This document shows positions 18,238 to 26,540 of a stretch of 64,000 nucleotides of DNA, in pieces. This stretch comes from CALMEC01 sp963706315. Its GTDB lineage: Bacteria > Actinomycetota > Thermoleophilia > Miltoncostaeales > Miltoncostaeaceae. Positions within the stretch are counted from its first letter, which is position 1. Every line of letters begins with the position of its first letter. The stretch covers positions 744,001-808,000 of the forward strand of contig CAVPMA010000015.1 in NCBI GenBank assembly GCA_963706315.1, read 5' to 3'. Below the pieces are notes generated by a model, which searched no databases, was not told the DNA's origin, and saw only the letters and a list, made by a program, of their open reading frames with translations. Both the position numbers and the translations under genes were made by a program.

Positions 18238-18255
18238 ACGTCTCTCGCGCGAGGG

Positions 18256-18560
18256 TCAGAACACCATGATCTCGACGTCTTGGCCGGCGAGGATCGCACC
18301 TGCGGTGGTCAGCGTGTCGCGTCTCATGAGGAAGTGCTGGATCAAAGCGTTGCTGCGGCCCGTCCGCCACCCACGCGGCTGCGGCGCGGATCCGTGCGCG
18401 CTGCTTCAGCGTGAAAGGTTCTGAGGCAGTGGCGGTCTCCCACGCCGCTTCGGCGGTCTCGTAGATCAGCGCTCGTGCCGCCCGCAGCTCGGTATCGGCG
18501 GTGGCCAGCCCGAGTAGGAACGTCGGGTTGGTCGCCAGCGGGCCGCTGGCGAGCAGGGGG
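18256..18560 (-). pseudogene. Acyl-CoA dehydrogenase C-terminal remnant
   Basis: Two frames on the minus strand give the end of an acyl-CoA dehydrogenase: PLATNPTFLLGLATADTELR with ARALIYETAEAAWETATASE and TLKQRARIRAAAAWVAD. After a frame change and a missing stretch of about 35 codons (where the flavin-contacting Gly-rich segment should be) comes SNALIQHFLMRRDTLTTAGAILAGQDVEIMVF and a stop at 18256. These segments are collinear with the C-terminal helical bundle of the family. Everything upstream is gone, so this is a dead fragment. Confidence 0.65.
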
Positions 18561-18619
18561 ACCCTTTGTCGAGCGCGGCCTTCGGGTGCGCGATCGGCCG
18601 TCGCTTTGGCATAACCGTT

Positions 18620-18667
18620 CTAGAACGGGATGTCGTCCTCTCCCGCGCCCGCCGACGGGCGAACATA
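18620..18667 (-). pseudogene. ssb: Possible C-terminal tail of single-stranded DNA-binding protein
   Basis: The minus strand ends YVRPSAGAGEDDIPF followed directly by a stop at 18620. The acidic GEDDIPF end is the universally conserved SSB tail that recruits partner proteins. The OB-fold domain is absent: upstream sequence belongs to the dispersed repeat. Either an ssb gene was truncated here or the match is chance; seven identical terminal residues plus the stop make the former reasonable. Confidence 0.4.
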
Positions 18668-18725
18668 GGCAGGCCCTTCAACGACGAAGGGCCGAAGAGA
18701 AAATGGTCCCCCCTCCCGCGCCGCC
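18668..18725 (+). repeat. Dispersed repeat, copy H (partial)
   Basis: Contains AGGCCCTTCAACGACGAAGGGCCGAAGAGAAAATGGTCCCCCCTCCCGCGCC in pieces matching the left unit of the repeat family seen in full at 22118-22262. Confidence 0.6.
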
Positions 18726-18758
18726 CGCCACCTGCCTGGCCGCGCCCTACCCTCCTCC

Positions 18759-18995
18759 TCAACCCGAGGAGTGTCCGGCGTCGAGTCCGAGCCACCACGC
18801 AGCGTCTTCAGTGCCTTCTGAAGCACCCCGTTGCATGATCTTCGCCGTCTCCTCTGGGGTCGTGCAGACCTCCCTCGGCAGGATGATGCGGACCACCTTC
18901 TTCGGCCCGTGTCCCTCGGGTTCGTGCGATGCGTTCGTCATGAGCAGCTTCTCGTCAGCGGGCTCGCCCACCTCGGGCGGTGGCACGACGTTCAC
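18759..18995 (-). CDS. Hypothetical 78-residue protein
   Basis: The frame starts with GTG at 18995 (or ATG at codon 19) and reads MTNASHEPEGHGPKKVVRII, LPREVCTTPEETAKIMQRGA and then SEGTEDAAWWLGLDAGHSSG. The composition is balanced, with a hydrophobic strand VVRIILP and an amphipathic helix, unlike the Arg/Ser-rich shadows around it. It sits next to repeat copies and the ssb-like tail on the same strand. I do not recognise it and it may be a relic. Confidence 0.3.
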   Translation of the reverse strand: MNVVPPPEVGEPADEKLLMTNASHEPEGHGPKKVVRIILPREVCTTPEETAKIMQRGASEGTEDAAWWLGLDAGHSSG

Positions 18996-18999
18996 TGTT

Positions 19000-19095
19000 A
19001 CACGTCGGGGGCGGGAGCATGGGCGGGGCCTTCGGCGGGGGAAGGCCCGAAGAGGACATGGTCGCCCTCCTGCAGCACCTCCTCTCCCTGAGGCC
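19000..19095 (+). repeat. Dispersed repeat, copy F (diverged)
   Basis: TTCACTGTTACACGTCGG, then GGCGGGAGCATGGGCGGGGC, then CCGAAGAGGACATGG, then a degraded CTCCTCTCCCTGAGG. Same order of blocks as the copies at 19223 and 22118. Confidence 0.6.
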
Positions 19096-19222
19096 GTCGC
19101 CGCCGCTCGTTCGGTTGATCACTGCGCAGAGTCCATCGGCGAGGCGGGGGATGCACAGGCTCCGGGAGATCCCATGAAGGGGAGGCAACGCCAGACCCTT
19201 TACCGGGGTGGCCAACGGGGGC

Positions 19223-19325
19223 ATGACCTTCACTGTCGCACGTTAGGGACGGGAGCATGGCCGGGCTCTTTCCTGCCGATGCCGCCGAAGAGGAAATGGT
19301 CCCCCTCCCGCACCGTCTCCCGCAC
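19223..19325 (+). repeat. Dispersed repeat, copy G
   Basis: CTTCACTGTCGCACGTTAGG, ACGGGAGCATGGCCGGGCTC, then CCGAAGAGGAAATGG and CCCTCCCGCACCGTCTCCC: left unit of the repeat family, with the right unit missing. The following 370 bases up to the DUF11 gene hold no gene I can support. Confidence 0.6.
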
Positions 19326-19698
19326 CGCCGTGCGGTGATTCGGGCCATCAGGCGCTGCTTGCCACAGCCTTCCGGAACGGGCCGGGTGGTCACTCGTCCA
19401 GTGCGTCTGGGTCGTCGAGATCGAACCTGCAACCACGGGATCAACCTCCGGCGTTGGTTTCTCGTTCGCCCGATCCAGCGTCTCCCGACTCGGCCGGAAG
19501 CCGTGAAGTCGGACGCCGAGAGGGGCCGGTCGAGGGCCCCTCTCCAGGCACCCTTCTCGCGTCGCAGGAGCGCCTCGTACGGCGAACGGCATATCGAACG
19601 AGCCGTTCGGCTAGGCTCATCCTGATCCTGCTCGCCCCGGGTCGCCACGTTCGCGCGGCGGGACCGCTCCGAGTTCCACCTATTTCCGGAGGTTCCCT

Positions 19699-20344
19699 AT
19701 GCGAGGTTCGAAGCCACGCTCCCATCTCCGCTTGATCGCCTTCCTCGCCCTCGCCGTGGCGCTGTTCAGCGCGACTCAGGCGATGGCGACCCAACCGACC
19801 GGAGACCTCGTCTGCAAGCCGACCACCCCGCCGGTGAAACCACCCCCGGTGAAACCGCCTCCGGGAGGTGCTGCCCCCCGTGACGCCCCCGGTGGTGGCG
19901 CCGCCCGTGACGCCCCCCGTGACGGCCCCGGTGGTCACCCCGCCCGGTGTGATCGGCACGACCGCGCCGACGTTGGCCATCACCAAACGGCCGAACCGGC
20001 GGGTCGTGCGGCTCGGGCAGATCGTCACATTCAAGATCCAGGTCCGCAACACCGGTACCGCGACGGCGACGAACCTCCAGGTGTGCGACCGGGTTCCGGC
20101 GCGGGCCGCGTTCGTGAGCGCGAAGGGCGCCACGATCAAGAATGGCCTGGTGTGCTTCGCCCTCAGCAAGCTGGATCCGGGCAAGACCGCCCGCTTCCTG
20201 GTCACCTTCCGCGCCGTGGCGGTGGGGACGATCAGGAACGTCGCGACGGCCTCGGCGAGCAACGCCGCCACCGTCACGGCGCGTGCGAACGTGCGGGTCA
20301 TCGAAGTCCTCGGGGCGATACGCATCCCCGTCGTCACCGGCTAG
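19699..20344 (+). pseudogene. Exported DUF11-domain protein, one frameshift in a Pro-rich linker
   Basis: The ATG at 19699 follows GGAGG and begins a signal peptide (RLIAFLALAVALFSATQAMA). A Pro-rich linker follows (PVKPPPVKPPPGG), then a frame change at about 19862-19868. It continues as LPPVTPPVVAPPVTPPVTAP and a DUF11 domain: APTLAITKRPNRRVVRLGQI, VTFKIQVRNTGTATATNLQV, then LDPGKTARFLVTFRAVAVGT and VRVIEVLGAIRIPVVTG. DUF11 modules are surface or envelope Ig-like domains. The repeated CCxCCxGTG linker DNA is slippage-prone, so the indel may be recent or an assembly error. Confidence 0.75.
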
Positions 20345-20358
20345 CACGACCCCCGGCC

Positions 20359-20388
20359 GTGGAGCCCCGGCGGTCGCCGGGGCTCCAC
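20359..20388 (+). terminator. Hairpin terminator after the DUF11 gene
   Basis: GTGGAGCCCCGGCG pairs with CGCCGGGGCTCCAC around a 2-base centre, a 14-bp perfect GC-rich stem 15 bases after the stop codon. There is no U-tract, as is usual in high-GC actinobacteria. Confidence 0.75.
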
Positions 20389-20544
20389 GACAGGCGCCTC
20401 AGGTCCCGCGCCAGGCGGGCCTCGCGTTGTGTCATTGGCCCGCCTGCGTCGCGCGCCGCGTCAGTGATGAAGGGGGCTGTCCGAGGAGTTCTCGACGAGG
20501 GCGTGGATGTCGTCGTAGCCGTTCGCCTTGATGTTCTTGTCTAG

Positions 20545-20705
20545 CGAACGGCTTTTAGAAGTTCCCTCCGGGCCTTGTCTCCCTTTCGGCCGGTCCCGCG
20601 TCTTCCCGTTTGGTGACTGGGATCCCACCTGCGTCATCGGACGACGGTCGTCGGTGTCGGTTTGGACCCTGGGTGTTGCCCAGTTTGTTGCCCACTTCGA
20701 GGGTT
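20545..20705 (-). repeat. Integrase-tail-like repeat, second copy
   Basis: Matches 13825-13965 in block order: CCCTCCGGGCCTTGTCTCCC, TTTCGGCCGGTCCCGCG, CCCGTTTGGTGACTGGGATC, then TGTTGCCCAGTTTGTTGCCC and ACTTCGAGG. The minus strand reads KWATNWATP and PNGKTRDRPKGRQGPEG. Just upstream on the minus strand, the tRNA part present at the first copy is replaced by AACGGCTTTTAGAAG. Confidence 0.5.
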
Positions 20706-20823
20706 TCGGTTGGCGGGAAACCCGCGTCTCCGATCCGCGCTGGTGCTGGTCCTGGGTACCAGCAGCCGGGCTAGCGTCGTTCCCGTGGCCGGTCCCGGCA
20801 CACGAGAGCGGAAGGAACACGAG

Positions 20824-21990
20824 ATGACGAAGGGCGATCCGAACGTCCCTGCCGGTGCCGGCATTTGCCGGCGGAACGAAGGCGATCACCATGACTCCGG
20901 TCGTCGGCACGCCGCGACGGGAGTACGCCGAGATGTTCATCCCCGGCGAAGAGAAGCTCGAGGACGGCGAGATGCGAGTGACGGTGCTCGGCAGCGGCAA
21001 TCCCTGGGTGACGCGCGGCCAGGCCTCGGCCAGCATCCTCGTCGAGGTCGGCAACGCCGAGCGCGACCTCCTGGTTTTCGACCTCGGGAGCGGCTCCCTG
21101 GCGAACTACGCGAGTCTGAAGCTGCCGGTCAACAAGCTCAACAAGGTGTTCCTGACTCACCTGCACGCCGACCACACGGCCGACCTGATCACGCTCTCGG
21201 CAGCTACTCGAAGGTGGGCCGGGCCGACGGGCCGATCGACGTGTGGGGGCCCAGCGGGACCGAGCCTCGCCTGGGCACGCGGCACTTCGTCGAGGCGGTC
21301 GAGGAAGCGCTGGCCTGGGACACCGAAGGCTGCACGCGGGCCGATCAACCCGGAGAGCCTGAAGATCGATGGTGACCGAGTTCGATTTCAGCCAGACCCA
21401 GGTCGTCTACGAGAAGAACGGCGTGAAGGTGACGTCGTTCCCTGTCGTCCACGCCGTGAGCGGCGCCGTCGGCTATCGCCTCGACTTCGCCGGCCTGTCG
21501 TTCGTCCTCTCCGGCGACGCACGCGCTGCTGGCCGCTCGTGCGCGCCTGCGAAGGCGGCGTCGACCTGCTCATCCACGAGTGCTTTCCCGCCCGCCGCGG
21601 CGCTCGCGGCCGCGTCGGGGCTCTCCATCGAGCGGGCGACGATCGCGCTCAATGCCGCCCACACCTCGCCGAAGGCCGCCGGCAAGGTGTTCAGACTCGT
21701 GAGAGCCGCGCATGGCCGGCCTCTGGCACACGCTCCTGTCGCCCCAGGTCATCCCGTTGGTCTTCTCGGAGCTTGGCACGGTGTATGACGGCCCCGTCGT
21801 CCAGACCCAGGACCTGACGGTGTTCAACGTGACGAAGGAGGCCGTGGTCGCCCGCCAGGCAAAGGTGTTCGACCAGTTGCCGCCGATCCCCGGCGAGCAG
21901 CGTGTGGCCTACACCCCCGTCCCGCTGACGCCTCCCGCTTGGTGGGCAGAGGCACTCATCCCACTCGACGACCCCCAGCCATCCGCCTGA
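20824..21990 (+). pseudogene. MBL-fold metallo-hydrolase, multiple frameshifts
   Basis: Pieces in three frames follow the family in order: MTPVVGTPRREYAEMFIPGE, then MRVTVLGSGNPWVTRGQASA and the metal motif THLHADHTADL (about 21150-21185). Next come SYSKVGRADGPIDVWGPSGT and RHFVEAVEEALAWDTEG, then FDFSQTQVVYEKNGVKVTSF, SGDARA, LVRACEGGVDLLIHECF, AALNAAHTSPKAAGKVFRLV and MAGLWHTLLSPQVIPLVFSE. The end AYTPVPLTPPAWWAEALIPL is clean. About five indels are needed. The likely original start is the ATG at 20824 with a signal region, also out of frame. It resembles secreted MBL hydrolases related to the GntH group; the activity is not assignable. Confidence 0.8.
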
Positions 21991-22109
21991 CGCCCTACTA
22001 CCCGCCGGCCGCTTCCAGGACGAACCGATCACGAGGGTCTTCACGACGTTGGCGGTGGTGGCCCTTGCCGGGCTCCTCGTCAATGGTTGGCCCGGGCCCA
22101 ACCAGGGTG

Positions 22110-22270
22110 GGCGGCATTCACTGTTGCATGTCGGGGCGGGAGCATGGGGTGGCCTTCAACGAGGAAAGGGGCCGAAGAGGAAATGGTCCCCCTCCCGCAC
22201 CGTCTCTTCTCCTGAAAGGCCGAGAGCATGGATCGGAGTGTCCGAACTCGGGCACGAGGGATGAGGAGGT
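22110..22270 (+). repeat. Dispersed repeat, fullest two-unit copy (I+B)
   Basis: Two tandem units are visible. Unit 1: TTCACTGTTGCATGTCGG, CGGGAGCATGGGGTGGCC, CCGAAGAGGAAATGGTCCCC, CTCCCGCACCGTCTCTTCTC. Unit 2: GAGAGCATGGATCGGAGTGT, CCGAACTCGGGCACGAGGGA, TGAGGAGGTGGTGTTTGC. It lies between the broken MBL hydrolase and a small minus-strand gene; no other gene is seen in 21991-22297. Confidence 0.7.
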
Positions 22271-22297
22271 GGTGTTTGCTCGCCGCGCGTTTCTTGC

Positions 22298-22588
22298 TCA
22301 GGCGGACGCGAAGCGGGCGATCAGACCCGCAGCGTAGGCATCCTCCCATGGTTGGGCTCCGCCCGCCGGGTATGCGCGGTCGAGTTCCACCAGCGCATGC
22401 ACGAGGTGACTTCGCACCGGCGCGCCGCCGAGAAGCTCGGGGAGTTCGGAGTGGCCGAGCAGCCAGTCGGCATACCACGAGGCCCAGTCCGCGTCCTCCC
22501 CGTCGGTAAGGCGAAATACGATGTGGTGAGCCTCCGCCGCCTCGTGCAGCAGCCGGGCGATCTCGTCCTTCCCGGTAGACGCGGTCAC
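22298..22588 (-). CDS. Small hypothetical protein (96 residues)
   Basis: GTG at 22588 is preceded by GAGAGGG, and the product starts MTASTGKDEIARLLHEAAEA. It is helical and acidic, with WASWYADWLLGHSELPELLG and VRSHLVHALVELDRAYPAG, ending EDAYAAGLIARFASA. The even composition and clean frame support a real gene. I do not recognise the family with certainty. Confidence 0.6.
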   Translation of the reverse strand: MTASTGKDEIARLLHEAAEAHHIVFRLTDGEDADWASWYADWLLGHSELPELLGGAPVRSHLVHALVELDRAYPAGGAQPWEDAYAAGLIARFASA

Positions 22589-22718
22589 GGGAACCCTCTC
22601 AGGTCGGGGTGGTCTCAGGAGTGGCGCAAATCCCGGGCGGGGCTTCTCTCCGTTCGGCCGGTCCGGTCGGTGCTTCCGATCAGGTCCGACCGTGTGAGCG
22701 GCCGGACCTGTCGAACGC

Positions 22719-23486
22719 CTACCGATGGTTGCCGCGGTGGCCCACGACGTGGATGTGATAGGTGATCTGTGCCACGTCGTAGACAGAGCCATCAGCATTC
22801 GGAAGCTGGTCGCTCAGCACAATGGTGTGGTTTCCCGCGGCGAGCGGTTTGATGACAACCGGCCACCCGTAGTCGAGCGCCCAGTACTTGCCGGGGGGCC
22901 CCAGGGGATCACCCGTGAACTGCCCGATGGTGAGCCGGTACGGGTGGCGCTGCTCGATGTAGAACTGGTCGGGATCGGACACCGCGACACCATCGACCAC
23001 GACATTGGGATCCTTCACCAACGGGTACAGGCCGTCGAGGTAGGTCTGACGGGCGAGCGCTTTGCTGGTATCCCAGTTGAGGTAGCCACCAGGGCTGGCC
23101 AGGATCGCCTTTCCCTCGCGGATCGTGCAGTCGGCTGTGAATGTTCCTGGCCCTGGAGCCGCGAGGACGAACACGCCCTCGAACGGCTGATCCCACACAT
23201 CGCAGGACTCGGGGTTGAGGAACGGTGCCGTCGAATCGGAGCCGGCGACAAGCCAACGCCACCATCGGCGGTCCCATGAGCTGTAGCCATGGCCAGCCGG
23301 CCGGCTCCCGGGCTGATACACCGACACCGACTGCTCACGCCGTCCGTCATGGGCGCTCGCCGCCACCGCCACCGCGCACACCGCGACCGCCGCCAACACC
23401 GCACACACCAGATAGCGCCGGCCCGAAGGTCGCCTCGCTCCTCCCGCGCCGCCAACGAGCGACCACGGTCTTGCTCGTCGTTTCAT
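22719..23486 (-). CDS. Exported protein of unknown function
   Basis: The ATG at 23486 follows AGGAGGTCGAG; an in-frame upstream start (23540) is less likely. The 255-residue product begins with Arg residues, then a membrane/signal segment YLVCAVLAAVAVCAVAVAAS. The exported domain has WDRRWWRWLVAGSDSTAPFL, NPESCDVWDQPFEGVFVLAA, and a paired Cys (TADCTIREGK), suggesting one disulfide, and it ends in a beta-rich TYHIHVVGHRGNHR. A conserved-looking Trp-rich motif near the start of the mature part is its main feature. No enzyme motif is recognised. Confidence 0.65.
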   Translation of the reverse strand: MKRRARPWSLVGGAGGARRPSGRRYLVCAVLAAVAVCAVAVAASAHDGRREQSVSVYQPGSRPAGHGYSSWDRRWWRWLVAGSDSTAPFLNPESCDVWDQPFEGVFVLAAPGPGTFTADCTIREGKAILASPGGYLNWDTSKALARQTYLDGLYPLVKDPNVVVDGVAVSDPDQFYIEQRHPYRLTIGQFTGDPLGPPGKYWALDYGWPVVIKPLAAGNHTIVLSDQLPNADGSVYDVAQITYHIHVVGHRGNHR

Positions 23487-23564
23487 CTCGACCTCCTGCT
23501 CTTCTGGGGTTTGTGACGCTGCCCGGCCCATCGGTCGCACACGAGACGACGAGAGGTCTCGGGT

Positions 23565-24503
23565 CTAGCAGTGCGCGGGGCTCGTGACGACGGTGCCGTT
23601 CGGGCACGTGGTGTTCGACCAGATGACGCCGACGAGGCCGCGAGCGTTCCCACCGGTTGTCGTCGCGCCGGTGAGGTTCGCGTTGGTCAGGTTCGCGTCG
23701 GGGAGGTAGGCGCGGTTGAGGTTCGCACCGGTGAGGTTCGCGTTGGTGAGGTTCGAGGGGGAGGATCGCGTTGCCGAGGTTCGCACCGGAGAGGTTCGCG
23801 CCGGTGAGGTTCGCCGGAAGGGGCGAGGTCCACGCCGGTGAGGTTCACGCCGGGGAGGTTCACGCCGGAGAGGTTCGCGCGCGGTCCGATGAGGTAGCCG
23901 TTGACGAGCAGCCACTTTGAGGGCAGCGCGGAAGGTGTTCCGATGATGCCACCCTGGTGGGCGTCGGTGAGGTTCGCGCGGGTGAGGTTCGCGCGGGTGA
24001 GGTTCGCGCTGCCGGTCGCCGGTGGAGGTTCGCGCGGGTGAGGTTCGCGCCGGTCAGGTTCGCGCGGTGAGGTCCACGTTGTTCGAGGTTCGCCCCCTGA
24101 AGCTTCGCACCGCGCAGTAGATCAGCGAGGCGAAGGTCGGCGCCGAGCGCGCGGTGACGTGCGCCCCCTGAAGCTTCGCACCGCGCAGATCAGCGAAGCG
24201 AAGGTCGGCCCGCTGCAGGTACGCCCCGCGGAGGTTCGCCCCCCGCAGGTCCGCCCCCGGCAGATGCGCCCCGCGCAGGTTCGCCCCCCGCAGGTTCGCC
24301 CCCGCCAGGTGGGCTCCCGGGCAGGAGGTTCCGGGACGGATCACACACCCCGCGACCGTCCGCGCCGGGGCGGGGCCCGCGACGACACTCAACACCACGA
24401 GCGTCGCGACGCACACCAACCCCACGAGACCGAACCGGATACCCACACGAGACGACGCGAGACCGCGAAGCGGAGCGGTGTGGCGGATATGGACAGGGCG
24501 CAT
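23565..24503 (-). pseudogene. Exported pentapeptide-repeat protein, several frameshifts
   Basis: The minus strand starts at 24503 with a signal/membrane segment (GLVGLVCVATLVVLSVVAGP), then pentapeptide repeats A(N/D)LRGA: HLAGANLRGANLRGAHLPGA and DLRFADLRGAKLQGAHV. In the middle the repeats continue in other frames (the DNA keeps the AGGTTCGCG periodicity of about 15 bases). The end is in frame again: NLTNANLTGANLNRAYLPDA, then VGVIWSNTTCPNGTVVTSPA and HC at 23565. Short direct repeats make indels likely. Such proteins form a quadrilateral beta-helix; the function is unknown. Confidence 0.78.
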
Positions 24504-24708
24504 GGCCCCTCCTCACTTGGGGCCAAGCTGTCTGATCGGCTCGACTTGTGTCATCTGACACTTCCACGGGTTGGTGGCGGTGTCAATCGATGGGAACCGG
24601 CTCGGCTGCTCTCGGTGCGAGGACGGGACCTTCCCTGGCTGCCCGACGCAGGAGACTGAACCGCACCGGGTCTGATGGAGGCTCCATTCCTTGAGGAGGA
24701 TGGAGCGA

Positions 24709-25028
24709 TGCCACGACCCAGGAGGCACCCCCGGAGGTGCGTGAGCGCGCGGTGCGGCTGGTGGTCGACCACCGGGGGGAGTATCCGTCGCAGTGGGCGG
24801 CGATCTGCTCGATCGCGAAGAAGTTCGGGGTGAGCTCGGAGACGCTGCGCAAGTGGGTCCGCCGGGCCGAGGTCGACGCCGGTCAGCGGGCGGGGGTGAC
24901 GACGGCGAGCGGAGCGGCTGCGGGAGCTCGAGCGCGAGAACCGGGAGCTGCGCCGCGCGAATGAGATCTTGAAGGCGGCGTCGGCTTTCTTCGCGGCGGA
25001 GCTCGACCCGCGACCGTCGATGCGGTGA
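24709..25028 (+). pseudogene. IS3 OrfA (helix-turn-helix), two frameshifts
   Basis: The first codons (from ATG 24709, RBS GGAGGATGGAG upstream) read PRPRRHP; an indel near 24733 is needed to reach VRERAVRLVVDHRGEYPSQW, AAICSIAKKFGVSSETLRKW and VRRAEVDAGQRAGVT. A second indel near 24905 leads to RLRELERENRELRRANEILK, the leucine zipper, and AASAFFAAELDP. This is the DNA-binding subunit of the IS3 transposase. Confidence 0.8.
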
Positions 25029-25913
25029 GCTTCATCGACGATCACAAAGGCCGGTTCGGGGTCGAGCCGATCTGTCGCGTGTTGCAGGTCGCCCCGTCGA
25101 CGTACTACGCGGCGCTGTCGCGCCCACCGTCGGCGCGGGCGCTGCGCGACGAGGATCTTCGGGGTGAGATCCGGCGGGTGTGGGATGAGAACTACCGGGT
25201 GTACGGCACCGAGAAGGTGTGGCGGCAGCTTCGCCGTGAGGGCATCGACGCGGCTCATTGCACCGTGCGCAGGTTGATGCGCGAGATGGGTATCCGTGGC
25301 GCGGTCAGGGGCAAGGCGTGGCGCACCACGATCGCGGATCCGTCGGCGGATCGTCCACGCGATTTGGTGGATCGCGCCTTCGGCGCGAGCGCCCCTGACA
25401 GGTTGTGGGTCGCCGACATCACCTACGTGAGGACGTTCGCGGGGTTCTGCTACGTCGCGCTCATCATCGACTGCTACGCCCGCCGGGTCGTCGGGGTGGC
25501 AAGCATCCCGGTCGCTCAGGACTGACCTGGCGCTCGACGCGTTGGAGCATGCGTTGTGGCAACGACGCGGGCGCAGCCTCGACGGGCTGGTCCATCACAC
25601 CGATCGGGGGGTGCAGTACCTGTCGATCCGCTACACCGAGCGGCTCGCTGACGCCGGAGCGATTCCCAGCGTCGGCTCACGCGGCGACAGCTACGACAAC
25701 GCCTTGGCCGAATCGGTGATCGGCCTGTACAAGAGCGAGTTGATCCGCCGGCGCGGACCGTGGACCGGGCTCGACGAGGTGGAGATCGCGACGCTGGAAT
25801 GGGTCGACTGGTGGAACCACCGTCGGCTGCTGGGCTCGATCGGCCACATCCCACCCGCCGAGAAGGAAGCCAACTACTACGATCAACACGAGGCCACCGA
25901 GACGATGGGCTAA
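25025..25913 (+). pseudogene. IS3 OrfB (DDE transposase), one frameshift
   Basis: Starts with GTG overlapping the orfA stop, reads FIDDHKGRFGVEPICRVLQV and APSTYYAALSRPPSARALRD, the HTH_21 segment RRVWDENYRVYGTEKVWRQL, and the first catalytic Asp in DRLWVADITYV. The frame breaks near 25505, then resumes with LDALEHALWQRR, the second Asp in HHTDRGVQYLSIRY and the catalytic Glu in DNALAESVIGLYKSELIRR. All three DDE residues are present but split between frames. Confidence 0.82.
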
Positions 25914-25965
25914 CTCACAACAACGAGCCTCCAGCAAACCCGGCAGGGTTCAGACTTTGCGCGAA

Positions 25966-26150
25966 CCCGGTGAGCAAGAGAGGGCTGCTGATCGCCGAAC
26001 CCCCCCGGAGAGGCAATGGTCCCCCTCCCGCACCGTCTCCTCTGCCAAGGGCGGGAGCATGGACCGGGGTGTCCGAGATCGGGCACGAGGAAGCGGAAAC
26101 GGTGGGGTGTTGCCCACCTTGTTGCCCAAACGGCAAAATGCCGAACCAGT
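25966..26150 (+). repeat. Dispersed repeat, copy C
   Basis: CTGATCGCCGA (shared with the copy at 31.07 kb), GGCAATGGTCCCCCTCCCGC, ACCGTCTCCTCTGCC, GGCGGGAGCATGGACCGGGG, TGTCCGAGATCGGGCACGAG, then TGTTGCCCACCTTGTTGCCC. On the minus strand the end reads KVGNTPP. Followed after about 40 bases by a tRNA-Lys fragment. Confidence 0.7.
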
Positions 26151-26188
26151 CAAGAATCACAAGGTGGCCATTTCCAGGTCAATACCGA

Positions 26189-26235
26189 TGGGCCGTCTGG
26201 GAGTCGAACCCAGGACCTTGGGATTAAAGTCGCCC
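26189..26235 (-). repeat. Copy of tRNA-Lys 3' end (att-like), second
   Basis: Matches the intact tRNA-Lys 3' end through T-arm, variable loop and anticodon-region GGATTAAA with a single change in the T-arm (GGGAGTCG for GGGACTCG), then diverges. Same strand and orientation as the copies at 13773 and 31377. The 5' half is missing. Confidence 0.75.
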
Positions 26236-26380
26236 CCGGCGTCTCCTGCTATCTCACTGAGTCGCTTCTTTACAGGCATTTCGTGTGATCGACCACGTAG
26301 CGATCTCACCCCATCTCCGGTGGTCGTGTTGACCATCTGTTGACCCCTGGACGAGTTGTGGAAGCCCTCGTTCGTCGTAT

Positions 26381-26492
26381 ACGGCGGTATCGCACTTCCC
26401 GTTTCCGATCAGCGCGAGGCGGAGTGATCTCACCGAGGAGCGCCAGCCGCTTGCGATTCACGGTGGCGACGAAGTCGGGTGGGAGCGCGGTG
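26381..26492 (-). repeat. About 105-bp direct repeat, copy 1
   Basis: Shares TATCGCACTTCCCGTTTCCG, ATCAGCGCGAGGCGGA, TGATCT, GGAGCGC, TTGCGATTC and GGCGACGAAGT in the same order with 29480-29590. It lies downstream of the minus-strand secreted-protein gene. On the minus strand it reads DFVATVNRKRLALLGEITPP and RADRKREVRYRRIRR, which could be coding remnant. Just to its left, GTTGACC-type blocks (26325-26346) read GVNRWSTRP. No gene is seen in 26236-26540. Confidence 0.6.
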
Positions 26493-26540
26493 CGGTCCTT
26501 TCCCCGTGAGGGCGGACCGCACCGCGGTGGGGTGTCGTGC

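Larger units (their letters stand above)
24657..25952 (+). mobile_element. IS3-family insertion sequence with intact ends
   Basis: The ends are imperfect inverted repeats: the left reads TGAACCGCACCGGGTCTG, TGGAGGCTC (24657 onward) and the right, on the minus strand, TGAACCCTGCCGGGTTTG, TGGAGGCTC (25952 downward), so the element has the TG...CA termini of the family. It is flanked on both sides by the trinucleotide GAC (24654-24656 and 25953-25955), the 3-bp target duplication expected for IS3. Total length is 1296 bp, with the two overlapping genes orfA and orfB both frameshifted, so it can no longer move by itself. Confidence 0.88.

Noticed and set aside
19405..19445. tRNA-like stretch GATCGAACCTGC...ACGGGATCAA
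   Set aside because: The T-loop-like GTTCGAT is present on the minus strand but its stem does not pair and no acceptor end follows, so it is too degraded to call.
23640..24330. Regular short repeats (AGGTTCGCG... about every 15 bases) that could look like a CRISPR array
   Set aside because: The period is about 15 bases with no spacers, and the minus strand translates to pentapeptide repeats (A-N-L-x-G), which fully explain the pattern.
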